A DNA stretch of 5,621 bases from DATKCF01 sp035513345 (GTDB lineage: Bacteria; Gemmatimonadota; Gemmatimonadetes; Longimicrobiales; RSA9). Numbering within the stretch: position 1 is the stretch's first letter; each line of letters opens with the position of its first letter. The notes below the pieces were generated by a model. It was not told where the DNA came from. It was given only the letters and a program-made list of their open reading frames with translations, and made no database searches. This document shows, in pieces, positions 1-5,471 of this stretch. The stretch lies in the NCBI GenBank assembly GCA_035513345.1, contig DATKCF010000113.1, forward strand, positions 1-5,621. Reading direction: 5' to 3'. A program made the position numbers and the translations under genes.

Positions 1-2192
1 CCGATCCCGTGCTCGAGTACATGGATCTCGAGGTGCCTCTTCCCACCTACAAGCGGCCGCCCGCGGAATGGAACGTCGAGGACGAACCGGTTACACGGGC
101 ACAGGCCGCGTTGCCGACCGAACTGTCGACACAACTGATGACGCTCCAACCCGGCTTCAGTGTCGAGCCGTTCGCATTCGAACCGATGATCGGCAACGTC
201 ATCGATTTCACATGGGACGCACGCGGCCGGCTGTGGCTCGTCGAGACGCAGGACTACCCGAACGTGGTGCTGGAGGACGGTACGCCCGGCAACGACCGGA
301 TCCTGATTCTCGAAGACACCGACGATGATGGCCGCGCGGATCGGACGACCGTGTTCGCCGATGGCCTGAACCTCGCGACGAGCCTGACGTTCGCCAACGG
401 CGGCGTGGTCGTGGCTCAGGCCCCGCACATGCTGTTCTTCCGTGATACGGACGGCGACGATCGTGCTGACGAACGGACAATCCTGTTCTCCGGCTGGCCG
501 CGTTCGGATACGCACGGCACGCCCAGCAACCTGCGCTACGGATTCGACAATCGGGTGTGGGGCTCAGTCGGGTACAACGGATTCCGGGGCACCGTCGGAA
601 GCGACACGTACGATCGCGGCGATTTCGGCGCCGGGTACTTCCGCTTCGAGGCCGACGGATCGAGCCTCGACTACATCGCACGAACGAGCAACAACACCTG
701 GGGCATGGGCTTCAGCGAGGACGCGTACGTCCTCGGCTCCACCGCGAATCGTCGTGTAAGCCAGCACGTTCACATTCCGGGCCGATACTACCGCGCGCTC
801 GGTGTCCGCGAACCCACTCTTCCGGCGATCGAGGACCGCTCCGACATCTACCCGGTCCGCGATGTGCTGCAGGTCGACGCGTTCGGCCTGTACACGGCGG
901 GCTCGGCCCACGAGCTGTACACGGCTCGTGCGTTCCCGCGCGAGTACTGGAACCGGATCGCGTTCGTGGCGGAGCCGACCGGTCACGTGATCGGCATGTT
1001 CGAACTGAGCCATGTCGGCTCGACGTTCGCCGCGAAGAATCGCTGGAGCCTGATGGCCAGCCGCGACGAGTGGGCCGCGCCGGTACAGGTCAAGGTCGGG
1101 CCCGATGGCGCGCTCTGGGTATCGGACTTCTACACGCTCGTCGCGCAGCACAACCCGACACCCGCCTTCGCGGAGCGCGGCCCCGGCAACGCCTACGAGA
1201 CGCCCAACCGCGACAAGCTGCACGGCCGGATCTACCGCATCGTGTACGACGACGCATCGGCACAGGCGACACTGCGCCTCGATAACGCGACACCCGCTCA
1301 ACTCGTCGCCGCGCTGCGCAACGACAACATGTTCTGGCGATTGACTGCGCAGCGGCTCATCGTCGAGCGCGGCCAGACCGATGTCGTGCCCGCACTGATC
1401 GATCTGCTCGAGGACCATACCGTCGACGAACTCGGCCTTAATCCGGGTGCATTGCACGCGATCTGGACGCTTGACGGCCTCGGTGCAATCGAGACGGTCC
1501 CTGCGGCAAGGCAGGCGGCACGCGATGCGCTTCACCATCCGGCATCGTCGTTGCGACGCGCGGCGCTTCAGGTGCTCCCGCGCGATGATGATTTGAGTGA
1601 TGATCTCTTCGCGGCCGGGCTGCTCCCGGAGCGCGCCTCGCCGACCGCCGTCGACTACACCGTGCCCAGTGCGGTTCTGCAGGACGCCGATCCGAAGGTC
1701 GCAGTGCAGGCGTTGCTCGTGTTATCCGAACTACCGGCCTCCGCTCGTGCCGCAGCGGCGGTCTCGGACATGTTCCTCGTGCCGCAGAACCTGCGCGATC
1801 CGTGGATCCCCGATGCACTCGCGATGGCCGGCGCGAACCAGGGCGCCGACTTCCTGCGCGAGCTTGTGCAGCGGCGTCTGCCCGACGACTCGGCCGCGCT
1901 GGCCGGCGTACAGCGAGCGGTGCAACTCATGGCACAGCACCACGCTGCCGGCCAGGATCCCGAGACCGTCGTCTCGCTCATCGAGGCGGTCGGCGCGACG
2001 AGTTCGACACTCGGCGCTGCCCTGCTGGACGGAATCGCCAACGGCTGGCCCGAGGAGCAGCCGCCAACGCTCACCGCCGGGCAACGGGCGAGGCTCCAGG
2101 CCGTGGCACAGGCAGCGCCGGCAGACCTCGCCCCCGGCTTCGCGAGTATCGCGGAACGTTGGGGAATGCCGGATGTATTCCGGACTGGTTAA
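1..2192 (+). CDS. PVC-type membrane-bound dehydrogenase-like beta-propeller protein with HEAT-like tail, 5' partial
   Basis: The reading frame is already open at the left edge (first full codon at base 3, reading Asp-Pro), so the GTG at 9 is probably internal and the N-terminus is missing. Numbering from that codon, 727 residues are visible. Residues about 40-415 match the PVC-type dehydrogenase/sorbosone-dehydrogenase-like propeller: WDARGRLWLVETQDYPN at 69-85, two acidic Ca-binding-like loops (DTDDDGRAD near 103, DTDGDDRAD near 146), PDGALWVSDFY near 365-375, and the closing HGRIYRI near 405-411. Residues about 427-720 are helical, HEAT-like repeats. There is no CxxCH and no cysteine at all, so the C-terminal cytochrome c domain common in this family is absent from this part. 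Family members are secreted; the substrate is unknown. The linker at residues 1-40 resembles the join after a ThuA-like domain in related proteins, which is inference. The gene probably shares an operon with the cupredoxin 26 nt downstream. Confidence 0.85.
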   Translation, partial: DPVLEYMDLEVPLPTYKRPPAEWNVEDEPVTRAQAALPTELSTQLMTLQPGFSVEPFAFEPMIGNVIDFTWDARGRLWLVETQDYPNVVLEDGTPGNDRILILEDTDDDGRADRTTVFADGLNLATSLTFANGGVVVAQAPHMLFFRDTDGDDRADERTILFSGWPRSDTHGTPSNLRYGFDNRVWGSVGYNGFRGTVGSDTYDRGDFGAGYFRFEADGSSLDYIARTSNNTWGMGFSEDAYVLGSTANRRVSQHVHIPGRYYRALGVREPTLPAIEDRSDIYPVRDVLQVDAFGLYTAGSAHELYTARAFPREYWNRIAFVAEPTGHVIGMFELSHVGSTFAAKNRWSLMASRDEWAAPVQVKVGPDGALWVSDFYTLVAQHNPTPAFAERGPGNAYETPNRDKLHGRIYRIVYDDASAQATLRLDNATPAQLVAALRNDNMFWRLTAQRLIVERGQTDVVPALIDLLEDHTVDELGLNPGALHAIWTLDGLGAIETVPAARQAARDALHHPASSLRRAALQVLPRDDDLSDDLFAAGLLPERASPTAVDYTVPSAVLQDADPKVAVQALLVLSELPASARAAAAVSDMFLVPQNLRDPWIPDALAMAGANQGADFLRELVQRRLPDDSAALAGVQRAVQLMAQHHAAGQDPETVVSLIEAVGATSSTLGAALLDGIANGWPEEQPPTLTAGQRARLQAVAQAAPADLAPGFASIAERWGMPDVFRTG

Positions 2193-2208
2193 CCGTGACC
2201 CGCCAGAC

Positions 2209-2213
2209 GGGAG
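2209..2213 (+). promoter_or_regulatory. Shine-Dalgarno of the cupredoxin gene
   Basis: GGGAG sits 5 nt before the GTG at 2219. It decides the start of the cupredoxin gene, because the same frame stays open far upstream inside the propeller gene. Confidence 0.6.
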
Positions 2214-2218
2214 ATGAT

Positions 2219-2737
2219 GTGACCAGGATAGCGAAACCCGGGCAGTGCGGCGGTTCCCGCCGTCTGCCGTGCCTGATGCTGGCCGCGCTGATCGGTGCCG
2301 GACTGGCCGCAAGCGACACGCGGTCCGTCCGTGCCACGGATCTGGCCAGCGTTCGAGCGGAGCTTGCGGCCGACACCGTGATCACCCTGCGAACACTCGG
2401 CAGCACGCTCGAGTTCACGCCGGCGAGGATCTCGGCGAAACACGGAACCCGGGTCACGATCCGGTACGTCAACGAGGGCACGATACCGCACAACTGGGTT
2501 CTGCTCTACGACGAAGATGATCTGGATCTGGTGGGTCCGGCAGCGTACGACGCGGCCGCTACCGGCTACATTCCGATGGCCGAGAAGGACAAGCTCGTTG
2601 CATGGACAGATCTGGCCTCGCCCGGCCAGACCGTCGAGGTGACCTTCACCGTTCCGCCGCCCGGCGAGTATACCTTCGCCTGTCTGTTCCCGGGCCACTA
2701 CAACATGATGCTGGGCACTCTGCGTTCCCTGAACTGA
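2219..2737 (+). CDS. exported azurin/plastocyanin-like type-1 copper protein
   Basis: This encodes 172 aa. A signal peptide is visible: basic n-region with Arg14-Arg15, hydrophobic LMLAALIGAGLAA at 19-31, and possible cleavage after SVRA (residue 39). The mature part is a single cupredoxin domain with the four azurin ligands: His91 in IPHNWVLL, then Cys155, His160 and Met164 in the final loop CLFPGHYNMM. The C-to-H (+5) and H-to-M (+4) spacings equal those of azurin. It is therefore expected to be a periplasmic one-electron carrier. I chose the GTG at 2219 because GGGAG (2209-2213) lies 5 nt upstream and the signal peptide then starts properly; GTG 2195 is an alternative, and the open frame reaching back to 1802 is a shadow of the upstream gene. 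The gap to that gene is 26 nt, suggesting co-transcription and a possible electron-acceptor role for the propeller protein (inference). A perfect hairpin follows the stop by 17 nt. Confidence 0.9.
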   Translation: MTRIAKPGQCGGSRRLPCLMLAALIGAGLAASDTRSVRATDLASVRAELAADTVITLRTLGSTLEFTPARISAKHGTRVTIRYVNEGTIPHNWVLLYDEDDLDLVGPAAYDAAATGYIPMAEKDKLVAWTDLASPGQTVEVTFTVPPPGEYTFACLFPGHYNMMLGTLRSLN

Positions 2738-2752
2738 CCTGAACTGAAAGGC

Positions 2753-2784
2753 TGGTGGTTCGTCACCGACGTGACGAACCACTA
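2753..2784. terminator. bidirectional hairpin between convergent genes
   Basis: GTGGTTCGTCAC (2755-2766) and its exact complement (2771-2782) form a 12-bp stem around the 4-nt loop CGAC. The stem can extend by one G-T and one T-A pair to 2753-2784. It starts 17 nt after the cupredoxin stop, and its right arm includes the TAG stop of acetate kinase (minus strand, 2784-2782). Placement between convergent genes and perfect symmetry support a shared terminator. Neither side has a good U-tract: the plus side continues TAACCGGG and the minus side has only a short CTTTC. Termination may thus be weak or factor-assisted, or the stem may protect mRNA 3' ends. Confidence 0.65.
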
Positions 2785-4023
2785 ACCGGGCGCGGGCAGG
2801 CCTGACACGAGACGCATCGTGTCACGCGCTATGAGCAACTCTTCGTTCGTCGGGACGACCCATGCTTCCACCGTGCTGTCCTCGGCGCTGATGCGTGCGG
2901 CCGTGCCAGCCTGGACGCCGCGATTCGCGCTGTCATCGAGACGCACGCCGGCCCATTCCATATCCGACAGAATCAGGTTGCGGACGAAGTGCGAGTTCTC
3001 GCCGATACCGCCGGTGAACAGGATGGCGTCGGCTCCACCCAGCGCGGCCAGGTAGGCGCCGACGTACTTGCGGGCGCGGTACGCAAAGATCTCGATGGCC
3101 AGCCATGCGCGGCGATCGTCGTTCTCTTCCGCTTCGGCCACCAGTTCGCGCATGTCGTGCGTGATACCGCTGATGCCGAGCAGGCCGGACTGCTTGTTGA
3201 GAAGCGTGAGGATCGCCGCGTCGGTCATGCCTTCCTTCTGTGCGACGAAGTCGAGAATGGCGGGATCGAGGTCGCCGGAACGGGTTCCCATGACCAGACC
3301 TTCGAGCGGCGTGAAGCCCATCGACGTGTCGATCGAATGGCCCGCCCGGATGGCGCACGCACTCGCGCCGTTGCCGAGGTGCAGCGAGATGACGTTCGTG
3401 CCTTCCTTGTCGCGACCCGTCAGCATACGGTAGCGGTAGGCCACGTAGCGATGACTCGTCCCGTGGAACCCGTATCGTCGGATCCTGTACCGTCGGTAGA
3501 GCGCATACGGCAGCGCGTAGAGGAACGCCTTGTCCGGCAGCGAGTGATGGAACGCCGTGTCGAAGACCGCCGCCTGGGGAACATCGCCAAGCAGCGCACG
3601 CACCGCCTCGATCGCCCGTACGTTCGCGGGGTTGTGCAGCGGCGCGAGTTCGATCATGTCCTCGATTTCCTCGAGCACCTCCGCCGTCACGAGCACCGAT
3701 GCGCGGAACCGTTCACCGCCGTGGACGACACGGTGACCCACCGCGTCGATGTCGCGCGCGGCATTGACGACCGTCACTTCCGACGAGATCAGCCACTGCA
3801 CGACCCAGTCGACCGCGGCCTTCATGTCGCGCAGCTGCGCAGCCGTCTTGCGCCGGGGTCCGCTCCCGGCCACGCGCGTCGTGATCACCGCCTCGCCGCC
3901 GATCCGCTCGATCACGCCGTCCGCGAGGTGCTCGTCCGTATCGGTCCTGACGAGATCGGGATCCGTGCGGATCAACTGGAACTTGAGGGTCGAGCTTCCT
4001 GCGTTCAGGACCAGTATGTTCAT
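2782..4023 (-). CDS. ackA: acetate kinase
   Basis: A full-length 413-aa member of the acetate/propionate kinase family (ASKHA fold), a cytoplasmic enzyme interconverting acetyl phosphate plus ADP with acetate plus ATP. Signatures in order: VLNAGSSTLKF at 5-15, GHRVVHGG at 96-103, HNPAN at 130-134, FDTAFH at 154-159, YGFHGTSH at 184-191, LHLGNGAS at 214-221, MGTRSGDLDP at 245-254, LFTGGIGENS at 335-344, and PTNEEL at 391-396. The residues equivalent to Methanosarcina Asn7, Arg91, Asp148, His180, Arg241 and Glu384 are present as Asn7, Arg98, Asp155, His187, Arg248 and Glu394 or Glu395. The ATG at 4023 places the family's normal MxxLVLNAGSS start at residue 1; the frame extends further upstream only through the tRNA. 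A G-rich stretch (minus-strand GGGGG, about 9 nt upstream) may be the ribosome site. No pta or phosphoketolase gene is visible. Propionate could also be a substrate. Confidence 0.97.
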   Translation of the reverse strand: MNILVLNAGSSTLKFQLIRTDPDLVRTDTDEHLADGVIERIGGEAVITTRVAGSGPRRKTAAQLRDMKAAVDWVVQWLISSEVTVVNAARDIDAVGHRVVHGGERFRASVLVTAEVLEEIEDMIELAPLHNPANVRAIEAVRALLGDVPQAAVFDTAFHHSLPDKAFLYALPYALYRRYRIRRYGFHGTSHRYVAYRYRMLTGRDKEGTNVISLHLGNGASACAIRAGHSIDTSMGFTPLEGLVMGTRSGDLDPAILDFVAQKEGMTDAAILTLLNKQSGLLGISGITHDMRELVAEAEENDDRRAWLAIEIFAYRARKYVGAYLAALGGADAILFTGGIGENSHFVRNLILSDMEWAGVRLDDSANRGVQAGTAARISAEDSTVEAWVVPTNEELLIARDTMRLVSGLPAPG

Positions 4024-4053
4024 TCGGAGCAGCCCCCGCCGACGGAGTCGAAG

Positions 4054-4124
<71 letters not shown>

Positions 4125-4146
4125 AGAATAACGACTTAGCTGTTCT

Positions 4147-4223
4147 GCGTGGAACGTTTCGTGGAACGTAACGCGGGGCGCACGATTCGGGCACCTATGG
4201 GGCACCTGTCGAAACGTCCACGC
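4147..4223. repeat. cluster of short direct and inverted repeats beside tRNA-Cys
   Basis: CGTGGAACGT occurs twice in direct orientation (4148-4157 and 4160-4169, period 12). A nearly exact inverted copy of the extended motif, GCGTGGAACGTTTCG (4147-4161), lies at 4210-4223 with one base missing. Between the arms, GGGCACCT occurs twice (4189-4196 and 4200-4207, period 11). The cluster begins 23 nt from the 5' end of tRNA-Cys. Spaced direct and inverted sites of about one helical turn resemble protein-binding arrays, such as recombinase arm sites or an operator. Alternatively, the 14-bp imperfect stem could be a transcript-end structure for the minus-strand small gene that stops at 4195. The function is inferred. 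Confidence 0.5.
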
Positions 4224-4440
4224 TTGGAGCATGGCCAGTTAGGTGCAAGCTGCCGGGCGCGGGCGTCACTTCCCTGTCGCCGGACCTCGCGGCGGCAACT
4301 GCGCGACCGTCTTCCGGCACGCCACCCGCCCGCTCGTCCTGGGTCGACTCGTCCACGCGCATCTCGCTGTCCACGAGCGGGGCGAGCAGCCCGACGACGG
4401 TCAGCAGGGCAAGGAGCGTCGCTCGAACACGATGAATCAT
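4195..4440 (-). CDS. small exported or membrane-anchored hypothetical protein
   Basis: This 81-aa frame begins at an ATG 33 nt after the stop of the upstream HTH gene, on the same strand. Its N-terminus looks like a signal peptide or anchor: basic MIHRVR, then the hydrophobic stretch TLLALLTVVGLLAPLV at 8-23. The remainder is charged, Pro/Gly/Ala-rich and likely disordered, with no cysteine. I recognise no family. No good Shine-Dalgarno precedes the ATG, which lowers confidence; expression could come from the HTH gene's transcript. Its stop lies inside the repeat cluster next to tRNA-Cys. A longer plus-strand open frame across this region also overlaps the HTH gene and lacks protein-like character, so I treat it as a shadow. 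Confidence 0.42.
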   Translation of the reverse strand: MIHRVRATLLALLTVVGLLAPLVDSEMRVDESTQDERAGGVPEDGRAVAAARSGDREVTPAPGSLHLTGHAPSVDVSTGAP

Positions 4441-4473
4441 GGCGACAAGTCTAGCGCTTCGGTTGCCATGATG

Positions 4474-4716
4474 TCACCCCTCTTGTGGATCGAGAGTGTC
4501 CGCCAATTTCACCAGCGCCGATGCACGTTCGCGGCAAAGCTTCGCCAAGCACGTTTGCCAGCCCTCTGGCGGCCGGCGGGCGTGCGGGCCGTCCGGGTCC
4601 ATGCGCGCCTTGTCGATCAGGTTGCGCGATACGCCGCAGGCTTCCGCCACGTCGCTCAACGTGATGCTGGCTCCGGTTGCCCGGTCCGTCGCGATAACGA
4701 AGTGCATAGCTCTCAT
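4474..4716 (-). CDS. small helix-turn-helix DNA-binding regulator, phage-like
   Basis: An 80-aa protein. Residues 18-39 (ITLSDVAEACGVSRNLIDKARM) form a clear helix-turn-helix: the first helix is SDVAEAC, the turn is GVS, and the recognition helix is RNLIDKAR. Residues 49-75 (PPEGWQTCLAKLCRERASAL and following) form an amphipathic helix that could mediate dimerisation. The size and layout resemble small repressors of phages and integrated elements, but I cannot name a family. The ATG at 4716 lies 6 nt beyond a minus-strand -10 box and no Shine-Dalgarno precedes it, which predicts a leaderless mRNA; a second ATG at 4707 is an alternative. The gene faces away from a plus-strand gene set across a shared promoter region full of CTTGAC half-sites, which are its most likely binding sites (inference), so autoregulation is expected. 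Confidence 0.72.
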   Translation of the reverse strand: MRAMHFVIATDRATGASITLSDVAEACGVSRNLIDKARMDPDGPHARRPPEGWQTCLAKLCRERASALVKLADTLDPQEG

Positions 4717-4722
4717 GTGCTA

Positions 4723-4751
4723 AGAATACTTGACAACCCCTCCCGCGTCAA
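4723..4751 (-). promoter_or_regulatory. sigma70-type promoter for the HTH gene
   Basis: On the minus strand, TTGACG (4751-4746) and TATTCT (4728-4723) are separated by exactly 17 nt. The predicted start, about 7 nt past the -10 box, is at or next to base 4716, the A of the ATG. It overlaps the opposing promoter by 22 bp, so RNA polymerase could not occupy both. Confidence 0.65.
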
Positions 4752-4758
4752 GTAGAAT
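4730..4758 (+). promoter_or_regulatory. strong sigma70-type promoter for the rightward genes
   Basis: A perfect -35 box TTGACA (4730-4735), a 17-nt spacer, and TAGAAT (4753-4758; five of six bases match TATAAT). The predicted start is near 4765, leaving a leader of about 126 nt before the ATG at 4891. It is the best promoter match I noticed in the window. Confidence 0.75.
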
Positions 4759-4838
4759 CTTGACACGCAGGGCCGAACGAAAACGGGCGCCGGTTCCCGG
4801 CCAGGGATGTGCCGACGCCCGCCACAACTCAGCCCGAA

Positions 4839-4870
4839 GGCCGCTGTAATCTGGCCCTGCGACAGCGGCC
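4839..4870 (+). promoter_or_regulatory. leader hairpin upstream of the 153-aa gene
   Basis: GGCCGCTGT (4839-4847) and ACAGCGGCC (4862-4870) form a perfect 9-bp stem around a 14-nt loop. The stem ends 11 nt before the GGAGG ribosome site. No U-tract follows, so it is not a standard terminator; it may affect mRNA stability or translation. A smaller GCCGG-TTC-CCGGC hairpin lies at 4789-4801 in the same leader. Confidence 0.45.
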
Positions 4871-4881
4871 CGGGCAACCTT

Positions 4882-4886
4882 GGAGG
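4882..4886 (+). promoter_or_regulatory. Shine-Dalgarno of the 153-aa gene
   Basis: GGAGG ends 4 nt before the ATG at 4891. It decides the start: the same frame stays open back to 4807, but no comparable ribosome site is seen there. Confidence 0.7.
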
Positions 4887-4890
4887 TTCC

Positions 4891-5352
4891 ATGCCAGAAC
4901 AGACCGATCGCCTAGTCAACTACGCGGACCATCCCCGGCCGGTGAAGGAACGGGCGCCAGCCGCCGAGCTGGCGGTAGTGTCACCGCGGGCCGTGATCGA
5001 GGAGTGCGAGCACGCCCTCCAACTTCTTGAGGCCCTGGTCGACAGGCTCGGCGACGACTGGCCCGCCGACTTCGTGGCCCACATCGCAGACGTTGCGCGA
5101 CGCCATGCCGAGAGTGCCACGAGCACGTTCAACCGGGTATGGGCCGCGCACGGCGGGCTCGGCAAGGCGACGTCAGGCGAGTTGGGCGAGGATCTGACCA
5201 CCATCGCCGAGAAGTACGGCCGGGCCGTGGCGCTCTTGCTGGCCGATCCTGCCGACGCAGCATCGGAGGCGGTGTACGCGATCATGGAGGTCTGGCGCAG
5301 GGACTTCGACGCACGGTGCACGAAGCTGGCCGGAAAGGACGGTGCCGCATGA
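4891..5352 (+). CDS. hypothetical 153-aa helical protein, first gene of the rightward set
   Basis: I do not recognise a family. The 153-aa product is soluble, with no signal peptide or membrane segment. After a Pro/charged N-terminus (about 1-30) it appears almost wholly alpha-helical: helices around 32-55 (PRAVIEECEHALQLLEALVDRL), 58-85, 100-122 and 125-145. It contains two cysteines (in EECEH and DARCTK) but no obvious metal motif. The start is the ATG after a strong GGAGG. Transcription probably comes from the TTGACA/TAGAAT promoter about 130 nt upstream, opposed by the divergent HTH repressor candidate. The stop overlaps an ATG (ATGA at 5349-5352) of a possible next small gene, suggesting translational coupling. 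Position and size fit an early-region gene of a phage or mobile element, but this is context only. Confidence 0.7.
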   Translation: MPEQTDRLVNYADHPRPVKERAPAAELAVVSPRAVIEECEHALQLLEALVDRLGDDWPADFVAHIADVARRHAESATSTFNRVWAAHGGLGKATSGELGEDLTTIAEKYGRAVALLLADPADAASEAVYAIMEVWRRDFDARCTKLAGKDGAA

Positions 5353-5471
5353 AGGCCGCACCCCGCCGAGTACCCGCCGAGTACCCGTCGAAACCCTCAT
5401 CAGGCGTCGCATTGGCAGGGTGCTCCGTCTGTTCGATGTCGCGATGTCGCTCGAAGGGGAGGACGGCGTGA
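5349..5471 (+). CDS. possible 40-aa small protein overlapping both neighbours
   Basis: The frame starts at an ATG in ATGA with the preceding stop and ends in a TGA that overlaps the next gene's GTG (GTGA at 5468-5471). AAGGA (5335-5339) is 9 nt upstream. The product is basic, with three cysteines near the C-terminus (CSVCSMSRC), and matches no family I know. The overlaps at both ends favour a real coupled gene. Against it, the +2 frame through 5385-5467 also reads like protein and joins the next gene, so this may be the broken 5' end of that gene. An 11-bp and an 8-bp tandem duplication lie inside it. Confidence 0.35.
   Translation: MKAAPRRVPAEYPSKPSSGVALAGCSVCSMSRCRSKGRTA
5363..5384. repeat. 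11-bp perfect tandem duplication
   Basis: CCGCCGAGTAC occurs twice without a gap (5363-5373 and 5374-5384), followed by CCG. Eleven is not a multiple of three, so gain or loss of a unit changes the reading frame in this coding region. Confidence 0.85.
5434..5449. repeat. 8-bp perfect tandem duplication
   Basis: CGATGTCG occurs twice without a gap (5434-5441 and 5442-5449). Like the 11-bp repeat 50 nt upstream, its length is 2 modulo 3, so unit loss shifts the frame the same way. Confidence 0.8.

Larger units (their letters stand above)
4723..4765. promoter_or_regulatory. operator-like CTTGAC repeats over the divergent promoters
   Basis: There are three half-sites: CTTGAC at 4729-4734, its reverse complement GTCAAG at 4747-4752, and CTTGAC at 4759-4764. 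The last two form an inverted repeat with a 6-nt centre that is exactly the rightward -10 box; the first two form one with a 12-nt centre. Seen as direct repeats, AGAAT(A)CTTGACA recurs at 4723-4735 and 4754-4765. A regulator bound here would block one or both promoters; the adjacent HTH protein is the obvious candidate. Confidence 0.6.

Noticed and set aside
564..1538. Long minus-strand open frame opposite the propeller gene
   Set aside because: It is antisense to clear coding sequence with domain motifs and has no recognisable protein features.
1802..2218. N-terminal extension of the cupredoxin frame back into the propeller gene
   Set aside because: It overlaps the well-supported propeller gene in another frame, is arginine-rich shadow-like sequence, and would bury the signal peptide seen after the GTG at 2219.
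4148..4169. ParB parS-like centromere site
   Set aside because: The GTGGAAC motifs recall parS half-sites, but these two copies are direct repeats; I see no 16-bp palindrome.
4243..4755. Plus-strand 170-codon open frame over the HTH gene and promoter region
   Set aside because: It runs through the HTH gene and both promoters on the opposite strand, lacks a ribosome site and has no protein-like motif.
4807..4890. Upstream start for the 153-aa gene at ATG 4807
   Set aside because: No comparable Shine-Dalgarno is seen there, whereas the ATG at 4891 has GGAGG at 4 nt; the extension would also translate through the leader hairpin.
4713..4919. Minus-strand 68-codon frame across the switch region
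   Set aside because: It spans the promoters and leader in the antisense direction, lacks a ribosome site and looks like a shadow.
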